Source: Poa pratensis
Taxonomy: Eukaryota > Streptophyta > Magnoliopsida > Poales > Poaceae
NCBI GenBank assembly: GCA_947311845.1
Contig: CAMZMU010000062.1
Span: forward strand, 53,333,692 to 53,397,691
Direction of reading: 5' to 3'
DNA length: 64,000 nucleotides
Position numbers and translations under genes: made by a program. The stretch's first letter is position 1; each line of letters starts with the position of its first letter. Positions 11,561 to 22,240 of this stretch are shown here, piece by piece. The notes under the pieces were generated by a model, which worked only from the letters and a program-made list of their open reading frames with translations, did no database searches and was not told the DNA's origin.

Positions 11561-13386
11561 ACTCCCCCCAAGCTTAGACCTCGCTTGTCCCCAAGCGAAA
11601 ACTGAGCTCAGTAAACAAGACCACATGTTTATGGAGTGAAGTGTCGATAAATAAAATACGGACAAGAAGCATCACATCTATTAACACACAAGTCATTTTA
11701 GATAACAACTTCCTCTCATATAACTTAACTTGAAACAAGTAAAGGGAAATCACAAATAAAGGTGCATAGAGGAAATCATAATTGGTGATGGCAAACTTCG
11801 TTCTTGGTCAGAGAACAATTAACAGATTGTACTTATCTTTCGATCAGAGTCTTTATATTAGAGCTTATTTGCAGAACTTGCATGCTCAACTATAACGGTC
11901 TCCTTACAGTCATTGATAACTTTCAAAGTTGTATTCATTCCGATAAAAGATTGTGCTAAACAAGGAAGGATAAAAGACATGATTGCAAGTAATAACATAT
12001 AGATGATTGAATCACAACAACTCAAATGCTTGCTTGAGATAGAGGGGAATAGGTTTACTGACTCAACATGAAAGTAAAAGATAGGCCCTTCGCAGAGGGA
12101 AGCAGGGATTAAATCATGTGCTAGAGCTTTTTATGTTTTGAAATCATATAGAGAGTATATAAAATATATGTTTGAGCTATGTATGTCGTTGTCAACGAAT
12201 CGCAGTAAAGAAAACACTATCCCCTTGTCAACCAGACTTTCAAGAGCGGCTCCCATGAAGGACGTTATTTCTACCCAAGGGTAGATCATCCCTCTTCTCT
12301 TTTGTTTACACATGCATATTTATAAATTGGTATGACACTCCTCCCAACCTTTGCTTACACAAGCCATGGCTAACCGAATCCTCGGGTGCCTTCCAACAAT
12401 CACATACCATGGAGGAGTGCCTATTTGATAGTTTAACATTTGGATTTGCTTCTGATAAATCATTGGCAAGCATGTGAAGAGAATTAAAAGGTGAATAGCT
12501 TTAATTAATTCGGGGCTGGGCACCCCAATTGCCAGCTCTTTTTGCAAGTTATTAGATAAGCGGATGTATATGCCACTAGTCCAAAGGTGAAAGTCTGTCT
12601 GACAAGAGTGATAGAGAAACTCTACATAACCCTCATGAGCTAATAAACAGTGACACAAAATAAGAGTAATAAGGTTTTGAATAATTTAAAGGTAGCACAT
12701 GAAGTATTTACTTGGAGTGGCGCAAAATACCACATAATAGGTAGTTATGGTGGACACAAATGGCATGGGTTTTGGCTCAAGGTTTTGGATGCACGAGAAG
12801 CATTCCCTCTCAGTACAGGTTTTTGGCTAGCAAGGCTGGGTAGCAAGCATAAGAGTTGAGGGATACAAACAAATATACATGTAGTAAAAACAATCATGCA
12901 ATCTTCCTTGGAAGCACAAATAATTTTAACTTGAGAATACTAAGCTTATTAGCCAACAAGAAAGAAAGATAATGAAATAATATATCTACATGCACTTCCC
13001 TCTTTTCTACTTAAGCCTCAAAGTATTGTTGCTACTGACCAATGCTAAGTTTGCCAAAACCAAATAGATTACTAAATACTCCCAAAGTGATGCCAATACT
13101 AACAACAAGATCATTCATATGACAGAAATTGCAAACTAAAATAAAAGTGCAGAAAGTAAATGATGAAACTTCTCATTAATATTCCATAACGGCAACTCAC
13201 ACCAAGGGATACATAGATAACCAACTAAAGGAGAGATACTTCCACACTGCAAACCATCCTATATGATAACTTCTCTACTCATGATATGACTTGATTGAAA
13301 GGTAAAAAGGTAAAAGATAATGATGTGATACCGCGGCACCCCCCAAGCTTGGAACAAGCCAAGGGGATGCCAATACCAATGATGAA
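11561..13386 (-). other. 3' non-coding region of element D
   Basis: This lies between the accessory ORF and the 3' LTR. It holds no supported gene. It includes the polypurine tract read as AAGCTTGGGGGGAGT (11561-11575) and the inverted-repeat arm 12060-12830. Confidence 0.75.
12060..12830 (-). repeat. Inverted repeat, right arm (element D)
   Basis: Reverse-complement partner of 8570-9300, inside the 3' non-coding region of element D. Confidence 0.75.
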
Positions 13387-13883
13387 TTACTCCTTCGGTG
13401 GCGATGGTGAAACGTCCTCATCCTCAAACTTCCAAGGCAGAGGCTCTCCGTCAACAAATGATGACTTGGTCTCTGGTATCCTGAAACTGGCAGCAGAGCT
13501 TATGCGTTTAAACCTGATTTCATACTCACAGTTTTGATTCTGAACATCGTAGAGTTGCGCTTGCAGTTTGTTGGTGGTCTCATGAAGTGAGAAAATGTCC
13601 TCCCAGAGCTTTGCGGTCTCCTTCTTGTGTTCAGCCTCAAGTCCAGACACCATCCTGTTAAAGATGTCCAACTCACGTTCGCCATCTTCTTGTATGTAAA
13701 GACCTCTTGCTCCAGCTTCTCCATCCTGCTTCCGGCTTCCTTCTCCTTAGGGCCTTGAACGTCTTCCACTTGCAACTCCCCATCTTTGAGCAGCAACTCC
13801 TTCGGATGCATCTTCAACTCGTTCAAGTACGGGTTGACGACGTTCACGAAGAAGCTGTCCTTGGAGGGCTCAGACGAAGACAT
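13387..13883 (-). pseudogene. Accessory coiled-coil ORF of element D, one-base frameshift
   Basis: The ATG at 13883 sits in a strong context (GCCACCATG), 95 bases below a TATATAA box. The N-terminal part (SSSEPSKDSFFVNVVNPYL, then lysine/glutamate-rich) stays open past 13682. There one G of a GG pair appears to be missing, and the neighbouring frame continues DIFNRMVSGLEAEHKKETAK to the stop at 13387. Ignoring the gap it is about 165 residues, mostly helical and charged, consistent with a coiled coil, with an acidic proline/serine tail. No membrane segment, signal peptide or enzyme motif is seen. It follows integrase, the place of env-like genes in Athila elements, but nothing links it to an envelope. 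Function unknown. Confidence 0.75.
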
Positions 13884-13977
13884 GGTGGCTCTAGATCCAC
13901 GGATGAAATCTGGCAGAAACAGATCGAAACAAAAACACGACGAAAAGACGATATACGGACCTCGGGGGATCCGGGGA

Positions 13978-13984
13978 TTATATA
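13978..13984 (-). promoter_or_regulatory. TATA box of the element D accessory ORF
   Basis: On the minus strand TATATAA lies within GCTATATAATCCCC, about 95 bases before the ATG at 13883. The GC-rich sequence upstream (14035-14130) resembles the U3 promoter segment of the gypsy LTRs here (GCGCCGCCATATGGGGAGGG), so the promoter may derive from an LTR. Confidence 0.55.
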
Positions 13985-14224
13985 GCAAAAAGTTTTACGA
14001 CAAAAGGAAGGTACAGGAAAGAAACCTGGTCGGAGAAGGGCTCCGAGGTGCCCTCCCCATATGGCGGCGCGGCCAGGGGTGGGCCCGCGCCACAGTGTGG
14101 GGAGGTGCCCTCGGGCACCTTTTCCTACCCGTTTCGATCTCGTAATTTTCCATATTAAATAAAAATAACAAAAATATCTTTAGAAAGTTAAACGCGAACT
14201 TTTCTTACCAAAACTGTTACCTAT

Positions 14225-15399
14225 TCAAAACAGACTCTGCAGTCCCATCAATTTGATTTTAATAAAAGTTTCCGGAGTTACCACTCGAATAACATCAACA
14301 TCTTCATTATAAGAATCTCCAGAAATATAATGTTTGAGTCTTTGCCCATTCACCACTTGTGTAGCATTATCTTTCAGTGAAGCAATCTTTATTGCACCTG
14401 AACGATACACCTCCACAATGACAAAAGGTCCTTCCCATTTTGAGAGTAATTTCCTGCAAAAAATCTGAGACGAGACCGATACAATAGAACTATCTCCAAC
14501 ATTAAACTCTCTTTTAATAATTCTTCTATCATGCCATTTCTTAACTTTCTCCTTAAAAAGTCTAGCATTTTCATAAGCTTCACTTCTCCATTCATCTAAA
14601 GAACTTAATTGGAGTAACCTCTTCTTACCGGCAAGTTTAAAATCTTTATTAAGTTCTCTCACAGCCCAATAAGCTTTGTGCTCTAATTCTAAAGGCAAGT
14701 GACAAGCTTTTCCATAAACCATTTTATAAGGAGACATACCCATAGGATTTTTATAAGCAGTTCTATAAGCCCACAAAGCATCCTTCAACTTACTAGCCCA
14801 ATTCTTTCTAGATTTATTAACAGTCTTTTGCAAGATAGATTTAATTTCTCTATTTGATAATTCTACTTGCCCACTAGTTTGAGGATGATAAGCTGAAGCA
14901 ATTCTATGATTAACACCATATTTAGCAAGGGTCTTTCTAAAACCACCATGAATAAAATGAGAACCTCCATCAGTCATAAGATATCTAGGTACTCCAAACC
15001 TAGGGAAAATAACATCTAAAAGCATTTTTAAAGAGGTCTCACCATCAGCACTTTTTGTAGGTATGGCTTCTACCCACTTAGTAACATAATCAACAGCAAC
15101 AAGTATATGAGTGTTACCTTCTGAAGAAGGGAAAGGACCCATGAAGTCGAATCCCCAACAATCAAATGGTTCAATAACAAGAGTATAATTCATAGGCATT
15201 TCATTGCGTCTAGAGATATTACCAATCTTTGACATTCATCACAAGATAAAATAAACTTCCTTGCATCTTTAAAGAGAGTTGGCCAATAAAAACCTGATTG
15301 TAGAACTTTTTGTGCAGTTCTATCTCCAGCGTGATGTCCTCCATAAGCACTACCATGACATTTTCTCAATATCTCTTGTTGTTCATATTCGGGACACAT
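14225..15399 (-). pseudogene. Integrase of element D
   Basis: Two frames cover the integrase. At 15399-15190 is the zinc-binding H2C2 region (KCHGSAYGGHHAG ... CDECQR). At 15235-14225 is the catalytic core and C-terminus. The D-D-E residues are visible in [20 protein letters not shown] and [15 protein letters not shown]. The C-terminal part has [18 protein letters not shown], and no chromodomain is evident, which fits the Athila lineage. A frameshift separates the zinc region from the core near 15220. A second small frame slip lies near 14480, where the sequence after EFNVGD departs from the expected frame and the alternative frame reads [12 protein letters not shown]. In autonomous copies the product inserts element cDNA into the chromosome. 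Confidence 0.9.
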
Positions 15400-16054
15400 C
15401 TTCGCATAATACCATCCACTCCTTCTTTATATAAGTGTGGGTCATCCCAAAAATAATGCCTCAAGTCATAAAAGAATTTCCTTCTTTGCTGAGCTGAAAA
15501 GGTTGGAGGCAAGTACTTGGAAACAATAAAGTTAGCATAATCAGCATACCAAGGACTATCTCGCGAGCTCACCTTTATTGCAGCCAATTGTTCATTTGGA
15601 AAACTATCATTAACAGGTATGGATCATAAGCAATATTTTCCAATCTAGACAAATTATCAGCAACAGGATTATCAGCACCTTTCCTATCTACAATATGCAA
15701 ATCGAATTCTTGTAAAAGTAGCACCCATCTAATAAGCCTTGGCTTAGCGTCTTTCTTTTCCATAAGGTACTTAATGCAGCATGATCAGTATGAATAGTGA
15801 CTTTTGAATCAACAATATAAGGTCTAAACTTGTCACAAGCAAAACTACAGCTAAGAACTCTTTTTCAGTAGTAGCATAATTTCTTTGAGCAGTATCAAGA
15901 GTTTACTAGCATAATGAATAACATTCAACTTCTTATCTACTCGCTGTCCAAGAACAGCACCTACAGCAAAATCACTAGCATCACACATAATTTCAAAAGG
16001 TAAATTCCAATCAGGTGGTTCAACTACAGGAGCAGTAATTAAAGCCTTTTTCAA
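15366..16054 (-). pseudogene. RNase H domain of element D pol, frameshifted
   Basis: Fragments in several frames encode the RNase H-like domain. FEIMCDASDFAVGAVLGQR lies near 15980, giving the first catalytic aspartate. The frame is lost near 15900, then [17 protein letters not shown] and [14 protein letters not shown] appear at about 15735-15635, followed by the linker to integrase (FVSKYLPPTF-like, YDLRHYFWDDPHLYKEG). The domain removes RNA from the cDNA hybrid. At least three frameshifts are needed to read it through. Confidence 0.85.
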
Positions 16055-16904
16055 AGTTTCAAAAGCTTCCTTACAATCATCATAAAAACAAAAGGTACAT
16101 CTTTTTGAAGAAGATTAGTAAGAGGCTTTGAAATTTTAGAGAAATCTTTAATAAACCTTCTATAGAAACCAGCATGACCAAGAATACTACGAATACCTTT
16201 GACATCCCTGGGATAGGGCATTTTCTCAATTGCTTCAACTTTAGCTCTATCAACTTCGATACCTCTTTCAGAAATTTTATGTCCCAGAACAATTCCTTCA
16301 TTAACCATAAAGTGGCATTTCTCCCAATTAAGAACAAGGTTAGTTTCCTCACATCTCTGCAAAACTTTATCAAGGTTTCGCAAATAGTTATCAAAAGAAT
16401 TCCCATAGATGGAAAAATCGTCCATGAATACCTCTACAATCTTTTCACAAAAGCCATGAAAAATAGCAACATGCATCTTTGAAAAGTAGCAGGAGCATTA
16501 CATAAACCAAAAGGCATACGCCTATAAGCATAAGTTCCATAAGGACAAGTGAAAGTAGTTTTCTCTTGATCTTTAGCTCTAACAGCAATTTGCGAAAACC
16601 CAGAATAACCATCAAGAAAGCAAAAATGAGTATTCTTAGACAACCTCTCTAACATTTGATCAATGAAAGGTAAAGGGTAATGATCTTTCTTAGTAACTTT
16701 ATTAACTTTCCGAAAATCAATGCACATTCTATATCCTACAACTACTCTTTGAGGGATGAGCTCATCATTATCATTTGGTACAACAGTAATTCCTCCTTTC
16801 TTAGGAACACAATGCACATGACTTGCCCATTTACTATCAGCAATAGGATATATAATACCAGATTCAAGGAGTTTTAATACCTCATTTTTTACCACATCCT
16901 TCAT
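16051..16904 (-). pseudogene. Reverse transcriptase domain of element D pol
   Basis: Characteristic RT blocks are in order: GYRMCIDFRKVNKVTKKDHY, LPFIDQMLERL, FLDGYSGFSQIAV, TFTCPYGTYAYRRMPFGL, CNAPATFQRCM, then VEVFMDDFSIYG with the catalytic FMDD (a YxDD variant), and the thumb/connection region GHKISERGIEVDRAKVEAI. Two frames overlap at 16434-16476, so one frameshift lies just after CNAPATFQRCM. The sequence places D in Ty3/gypsy, Athila-like. Confidence 0.92.
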
Positions 16905-17593
16905 TTTAGGAATTAGACGACGTGATGTTCAACAACAGGCTTTGCATCATCTTCCATATTGATGGCGTGTTGGCAAATAGAGGGAGAAATCCCTTTTAAT
17001 TCATCAAGAGTGTATCCAATAGCTCCTCGGTGTTTTCTCAATATCTCCAATAATCTTTCTTCTTCGAAACCTGAAAGCTTAGAACTAATAATAACAGGAT
17101 ATGTTTTCTTATCATCAATATAAGCATATTTAAGATTATCAGGTAAATGTTTCAAATCGAAAACAGGATCTTCCTTTGGTGGTGGTGTGGTACCTAAATC
17201 TTCAACAGGTAAATTATGTTTAAGAATAGTTTTCGTCAAGCTCATTCCTCTCTTCCCTAAAGACTTCACTTTCATGATCCTCCAGGTGTTGCTGCAAAGG
17301 GTCGTTAGGAGCAAGAGCAATGGATGCAAGCTGTTCAACTCTAAAATCCTCATTAGGCAATTCGGTTTCATAAGGAGTTTTAGCAAATTTAGAGAAATTA
17401 AACTCATAAGATTCACCAGCGAATTTAGTCAAGATTTTCTCTTTCTTACAATCTATAATAGCACCACAAGTATTCAAGAAGGGTCTACCAAAAATGATAG
17501 GACAAGTTTTACTAGCAGCAGAACCAAGTACCAAAAAGTCAGCAGGATATTTAATCTTACCACATAAAACTTCCACATCTCGAACAATACCAA
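16905..17593 (-). pseudogene. Protease tail and protease-RT linker of element D
   Basis: The frame enters from the Helitron junction at 17593 and runs through KIKYPADFLVLGSAAS, CPIIFGRPFLNTCGAII and an acidic linker to 17220. A shifted frame continues to 16913 with DLGTTPPPKEDPVFDL and YTLDELKGISPSICQHAINM, the usual lead into RT. Codon phase at 17593 matches exactly that of the upstream part ending at 20908, so the Helitron separated one continuous frame. Confidence 0.88.
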
Positions 17594-17606
17594 CTAGCTG
17601 GGTGGC

Positions 17607-17622
17607 CCGCGCAATTGCACGG
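17607..17622 (-). terminator. Helitron 3' hairpin
   Basis: CCGCGCAATTGCACGG on the plus strand is a near-perfect palindrome with one G-T wobble. It precedes the terminal CTAG by 9 bases and matches the subterminal hairpin used as a rolling-circle stop in this superfamily. Confidence 0.85.
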
Positions 17623-20434
17623 CTAGATGAAACACTTATCTAATATTATAAATACAAATCTTGAGTAATTTCATAGTTAAAAATAGAAAGTTCTATTACG
17701 CTGTAGTGGAGTCTACACTTCAATTTGCCTTTTCCCTGAAACTGAAGCAATTGCTTTTGACTCCTCGGTCTTGGAATTATTTTGCCATCAATTGTAACAT
17801 CATCAAAGAAAGTCATTTATTGGATACAATAACGTCATCCACTATCAGTCATGCAAATTACAATACCTCAAGTAGATTTTACTAATTTATACAGTTAAAG
17901 TGATAGCCTAGCCTGAATATGAGAATTATATAACATGCCAAGGGCCTGACCCCACTCTAACTCGGGCTCTGTTATCATGTATCAACTCCATATGTACACT
18001 GATTTTGTAGCAATTATGTAATGAGTTCTTTCGAATAATTGATCAACCTGTGAACATTACCAGAAAAAAGGTTTTTATAGTCTCACTTGAAAAAGTCGCC
18101 GACTGTCCAGTCAAAATAGACAAACAAAACCACGTAGAGTTCATTCTGAGTCTAATATATAGAATCGCTCTGCCTCGCCCCTCACATGGCACCCTGCCGT
18201 CCGCCGCATCCTTCACTTTGAATTACTCATGGAGTTCTCAGACTTCCTATCAAAGTACTAAAATCACATGTAAACAAAAGTACTAAAATGAAATAGGTAT
18301 GTATTCTTTTATTTAAACACTTCATATTGTTAATCTTTAAATAGATTCATATTGAACGTTCGGATCTAGAAGTTTCATTAAAATATTATGCCCGCGTATC
18401 TATAAATTTGTCTTATCACATGGTAACTTACAAATCTCTAGAAAATAATGGAATGCACTGCATGTCAGAAATAGTACTTCTAGCCAGTCTATCATGTGTG
18501 TACTTGGGAAGGTGTAGCGAAAAAAAACACATACCGGAAAAAGAATTCGTGAATTGCCAAAATCTTGAAAGATTGTTGTAATCTTCTTATTTTATTTACA
18601 CGATATGTTCTAATCCGGAGAAGTTGGACGATCTATTTTCTAGTACTATATTCATGATCGTAATGGGGCTTTGTGACCATTTTGGTGGCAAGGATATTGC
18701 AGTTCGATCACTTCCCTTTTCTCTTGCACCTTCATGCAAGCATATTTTCTCTAGACTAAAAACTATAATAATTTTGATACAGCAAACATATGTAAGAGAA
18801 ATTGGACGCTTCAGATACAGTAGTACGCCAAATATTTTCATCCATAGAAATTGTTATTTTATAATATTTGATATGGGTGGAAAATAAGATTAATCGAGAT
18901 TCATGAGTCTACTGAATAAATGATGTCAATTTTAATGGCAATAGTAATATTTCTACAATGACTTCACTTATCTAAAAGATATATAGCCCTAGCACATGGA
19001 GAGAAACTTAACCTGTAGTGCTACATAAAGGAGGAAATGTTCCCTGCTGGCTGCTGCTGACTATATGCCACTGAGGAATATAAAAAAACGAACCATGATT
19101 ATGAAGACAGTGCAGCGGTGTGTACTGTCAATTACCAGCAGATGAAGCTAGGTAGAAAATTGCCTAGGATGCAATTGAATCGTCCAAGGTGATAGCATCG
19201 TTGGAGACAGCTGAGGACGTGAGACAATTAACATAGCAGATAATGAATCTGATTAGAAAACAGAGATACCTGAGACCACCTCGAGTATTGGAGAGGAGGG
19301 GAGCAGGACATACAACATGATCAGATTACCATCAACCGCCAAAAATTGGAACCTGCAGATAACAACTGAATGCTTAATCATATTAGCCCCTCATCTTTTA
19401 AAAATTCCTCACAATTCTAGAAATTCGAAAGAAAACAGAGGAAGAGGCTGCCCGCATATATAGTAATGATTCTGAAGTAGATTTGGCAGAAACTCCTTTA
19501 GCAGAAGAATAGTGTCAATGTAAATAATCTTCTTGTGCGTTTAACTGCTCAGCTACACTACGGTGGTCTAAATCTTTTGCAGCCGAAGCATTGCCTGAGA
19601 TATAAAAAAATATAAGATTTCAGTTACTGCAAGGAATGCCAATGCACAATCTCAGATTTAAATTGGAATACCGACAGGTTTCAGATGCAACTACGCATTC
19701 CAGGTGAAGGGAAAAAATTCTGAGGACCCTCGGGTCAGTGAATATAGTGCCCCATCAACTCCAGCGACGCCCATGCCATGTCTGAAGCTGATCCAGCGCT
19801 CGCCATTGAGCCGCTCTAACTGCGCGAAGAAGATAGGCGCAATGATGCCAGTACTTTGTCTGGGGCCGATCCAGTACTTGCTGCTGTTGAGCCGCTTGAT
19901 CTGTGCGTGACGTGAGTGTTGGCGACCTTAGCTGCGGGAGCAGATCGAGTGGCATCACATGTGGGATCGCTAGAGCCGATCGTACTTTCGCCATTGTTGG
20001 AGGCTGGAGGTGGCCATCAGAGACGTCCGATCCATTCATGTTTTATGTGATCAGTTCAAAGGAAGAGCATATACAGCATGCTTTTCTTGATTGTCCAATC
20101 TCTCGTAACTACTCCTCAAATACCTGGGATTAATAATGATCAGAGCATCAATCATATCAGTCATCGATCTGTGCATATTTATCATATTCGTCTCAGACGA
20201 TGCAAAATATTTTAGCAACTCAGCCTAGGACGTGTAAAACAAATATGTATAGTTTCAACACATTAGCGAAACAACGAATCAAAACCTGTTGCAGTTCACC
20301 ACAATCTGTGAATAAAGCCCATCGCCGCTCTCCATCTCGTCGGCGTGGCTTTCAGCTTTTGTAGAGCGACATTGCTGGTCGCTCCTTTTCGATGGCCTCC
20401 TATCCAGTGTGTGCTGCGGGCCGAGACGACAAAT

Positions 20435-20620
20435 CGTTGCGCTTCTTCTCGTCGGACTGCCGTGTGTTGTGGGGCGAGATGGCAGATCGTCGCGCTTCGT
20501 CTCGTCGGGCTGCCCGGCCGGGCCGTCGTTGCGCTTCTTCTCGTCGGACTACCGTGTCCTGTGAGGCGAGATGGCAGATCGTCGCGCTTCGTCTCGTCGT
20601 CTCGTCGGGCTGCCCGGCCC
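20435..20620. repeat. Two-copy 92-bp GC-rich tandem repeat in the Helitron
   Basis: The phrase CGTTGCGCTTCTTCTCGTCG recurs at 20435 and 20527. Both copies continue through GCGAGATGGCAGATCGTCGC and a CTGCCCGGCC run. Open frames across it are products of the biased composition. Confidence 0.85.
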
Positions 20621-20907
20621 GGCGCCGTCGTGCGGCGGACGATTATGCTACGACAGAAGAAACGCCAGGCGCTATAGATCGATTGATTGCTAGCAGTTCG
20701 TACTATTTTCTACCAAGGCTAGCACTCGTACATTAATGGGTAAACCTAGAAAGAGTCCGCAACATTGTCAAGCAGGGTAGACTGCATCGATTTCCTTTTA
20801 AAATTGGATGTGCGTGCGTGGTAAATATCTCCTTTAAATCCGAGCCGTACTTTTTTGAGCGCTTAATCTGAACCCTTAATTGTCTTGTGTTTTAATTATA
20901 TAATAGA

Positions 20908-21949
20908 TAGGAGAGATGGTTTCTCTATTAGCCAGCCGAATAACCACATCAATCTCTTCAAGTTCACAAGAACCAATTTCATGCATATTTTCCCTGTAAA
21001 GCTCATAAGGAATAGCACTGGAACTTGCACCAATATCACATAAACCGTAATAGCAATGATCACCTATTCTAACAGAAAGCACAGGAACACTAGCTTTTCT
21101 AGATTTACTAGGATGTGAAACAATATTAGAAACATCTTCACAGAAGATGATGTGCCCATCATCTACACTTTCAGTTACAAGGTCTTTAATTATAGCCACA
21201 GCAGGTGCAACAGTTATTTGCTCATCAGGTTCTATAGGTTTCTTTGCACTTTTGTTAACCACACTAGTTATAACAGAATGTTCCTTCACTTTATCAGGAA
21301 AAGGAATTTTTTCAATGTAAGCTTCAGGAAGGATGTGATCAACAGTATTAACTTCAATACTTTTACCTATAGGCAAATCAGTTTTATCTTTATAAGGTTC
21401 ATGATATTTATTAAAACTCTTCTTAGGCATTTCGAAATGAGAGGCAAAATCTTTATAAAAATTTGCAACAACTTGAGAGTTAAGACCATAAGCAGCACTC
21501 ATATTTCGAAATTTATCAGTATCCATAAAAGTTTTAATGCATTCATAATCATACTTTATACCTGACTCTCTACCTTTGTCGTTCTCCCATCCTTCAGTGT
21601 TCTCCTGAATCCGGTCAAGAAGGTCCCATTTAAACTCTTCTTTGTTGCGTGTGAATGATCCAGAACAAGAAGTATCCAGCAAGGTTTTATCTTGAAAGGA
21701 GAGCCTTGCATAGAAATTATCAATAATGACATTACCAGGAAGCTCATGAATGGGGCATTTGAGCATTAATGACTTCAATCTCCCCCACGCTTGGGCAATA
21801 CCCTCTCCATCATGAGGCCAGAAGTTATATATGCGATTTCGATCTTTGTGGATTTCACTTGGAGGATAGAATTTAGAATAAAATAGAGGCATAATTTCCT
21901 TCCAACCAAGAGAACGCCCATTCTTTAACAGTTTATACCAATGTGCCGC
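20908..21949 (-). pseudogene. Gag C-terminal part and protease of element D
   Basis: In minus order, a frame open from about 21949 includes AHWYKLLKNGRSLGWKEIM, then the gag core (FYPPSEIHKDRNRIYNFWP, GRLKSLMLKCPIHELPGN, LLDTSCSGSF). A spacer follows, then the aspartic protease motif CDIGASSSAIPYEL near 21040. The frame is cut at 20908 by the Helitron. In this lineage gag forms the particle and the protease processes gag-pol. No CCHC knuckle is obvious. Confidence 0.87.
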
Positions 21950-22125
21950 TTTAAATGATCTCTAGGATGGACAGTTCCATCCCCTCCATAGCGGTTATTC
22001 GTAACACGTTCAATAATTTTCATAGCTATTTTATATGGAATTACCTGCTCAGCTGGCGCCTCATCTACTACCTTTGCAGTAGTAGTAGATTTTCCAAATA
22101 GGAATTCAAGAGAAGACCTCTCCAT
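21925..22125 (-). pseudogene. Gag N-terminus of element D
   Basis: The ATG at 22125 starts MERSSLEFLFGKSTTTAKVV, followed by AMKIIERVTNNRYGGDGTVH. It runs into a stop at 21925 after HPRDHLK. The next gag block (AHWYKLL) follows in another frame immediately, so a segment of the usual gag N-domain appears to have been deleted here. The start lies about 85 bases inside the primer-site block. Confidence 0.75.
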
Positions 22126-22210
22126 AACGAAATATAGCAGCAGGAAGAAATAAAAACAGCACGTACAGTAGATGTTTCCCTTACCAATTCCACTTACCAA
22201 TAGCGCTTCA

Positions 22211-22230
22211 CTCCCCGGCAATGGCGGCAG
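22211..22230 (-). other. Primer-binding-site block of element D
   Basis: On the minus strand CTGCCGCCATTGCCGGGGAG follows the 5' LTR after 10 bases. It is a diverged form of the TGGCGCCGTTGCCGGG block seen at 27750-27766 and 63087-63105. I do not assign the tRNA. Confidence 0.6.
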
Positions 22231-22240
22231 AAAATAGTCT

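Larger units (their letters stand above)
17594..20907 (-). mobile_element. Non-autonomous Helitron inside element D
   Basis: On the minus strand the element starts TCTATTATATAATT (20907 downward) and ends CTAG (17597-17594). A 16-base palindrome core CCGTGCAATTGCGCGG (17622-17607) lies 13 bases before the end. The flanks are ...CCTA on the 5' side and TTGG on the 3' side, i.e. insertion between A and T without target duplication, as Helitrons do. Its removal leaves the protease frame in phase. The 3.3 kb carries no RepHel motifs or recognisable genes. The interior is A+T-rich with a GC-rich 92-bp tandem repeat at 20435-20620. The 5' end, 3' hairpin and empty-site logic agree. Confidence 0.9.

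Noticed and set aside
13387..13883. Envelope gene of an endogenous retrovirus
   Set aside because: The position fits, but there is no signal peptide, membrane segment or cysteine pattern; the protein looks like a soluble coiled coil.
20345..20736. Arginine-rich open frames in the Helitron
   Set aside because: They arise from the GC-rich tandem repeat; no homologous protein is recognisable.
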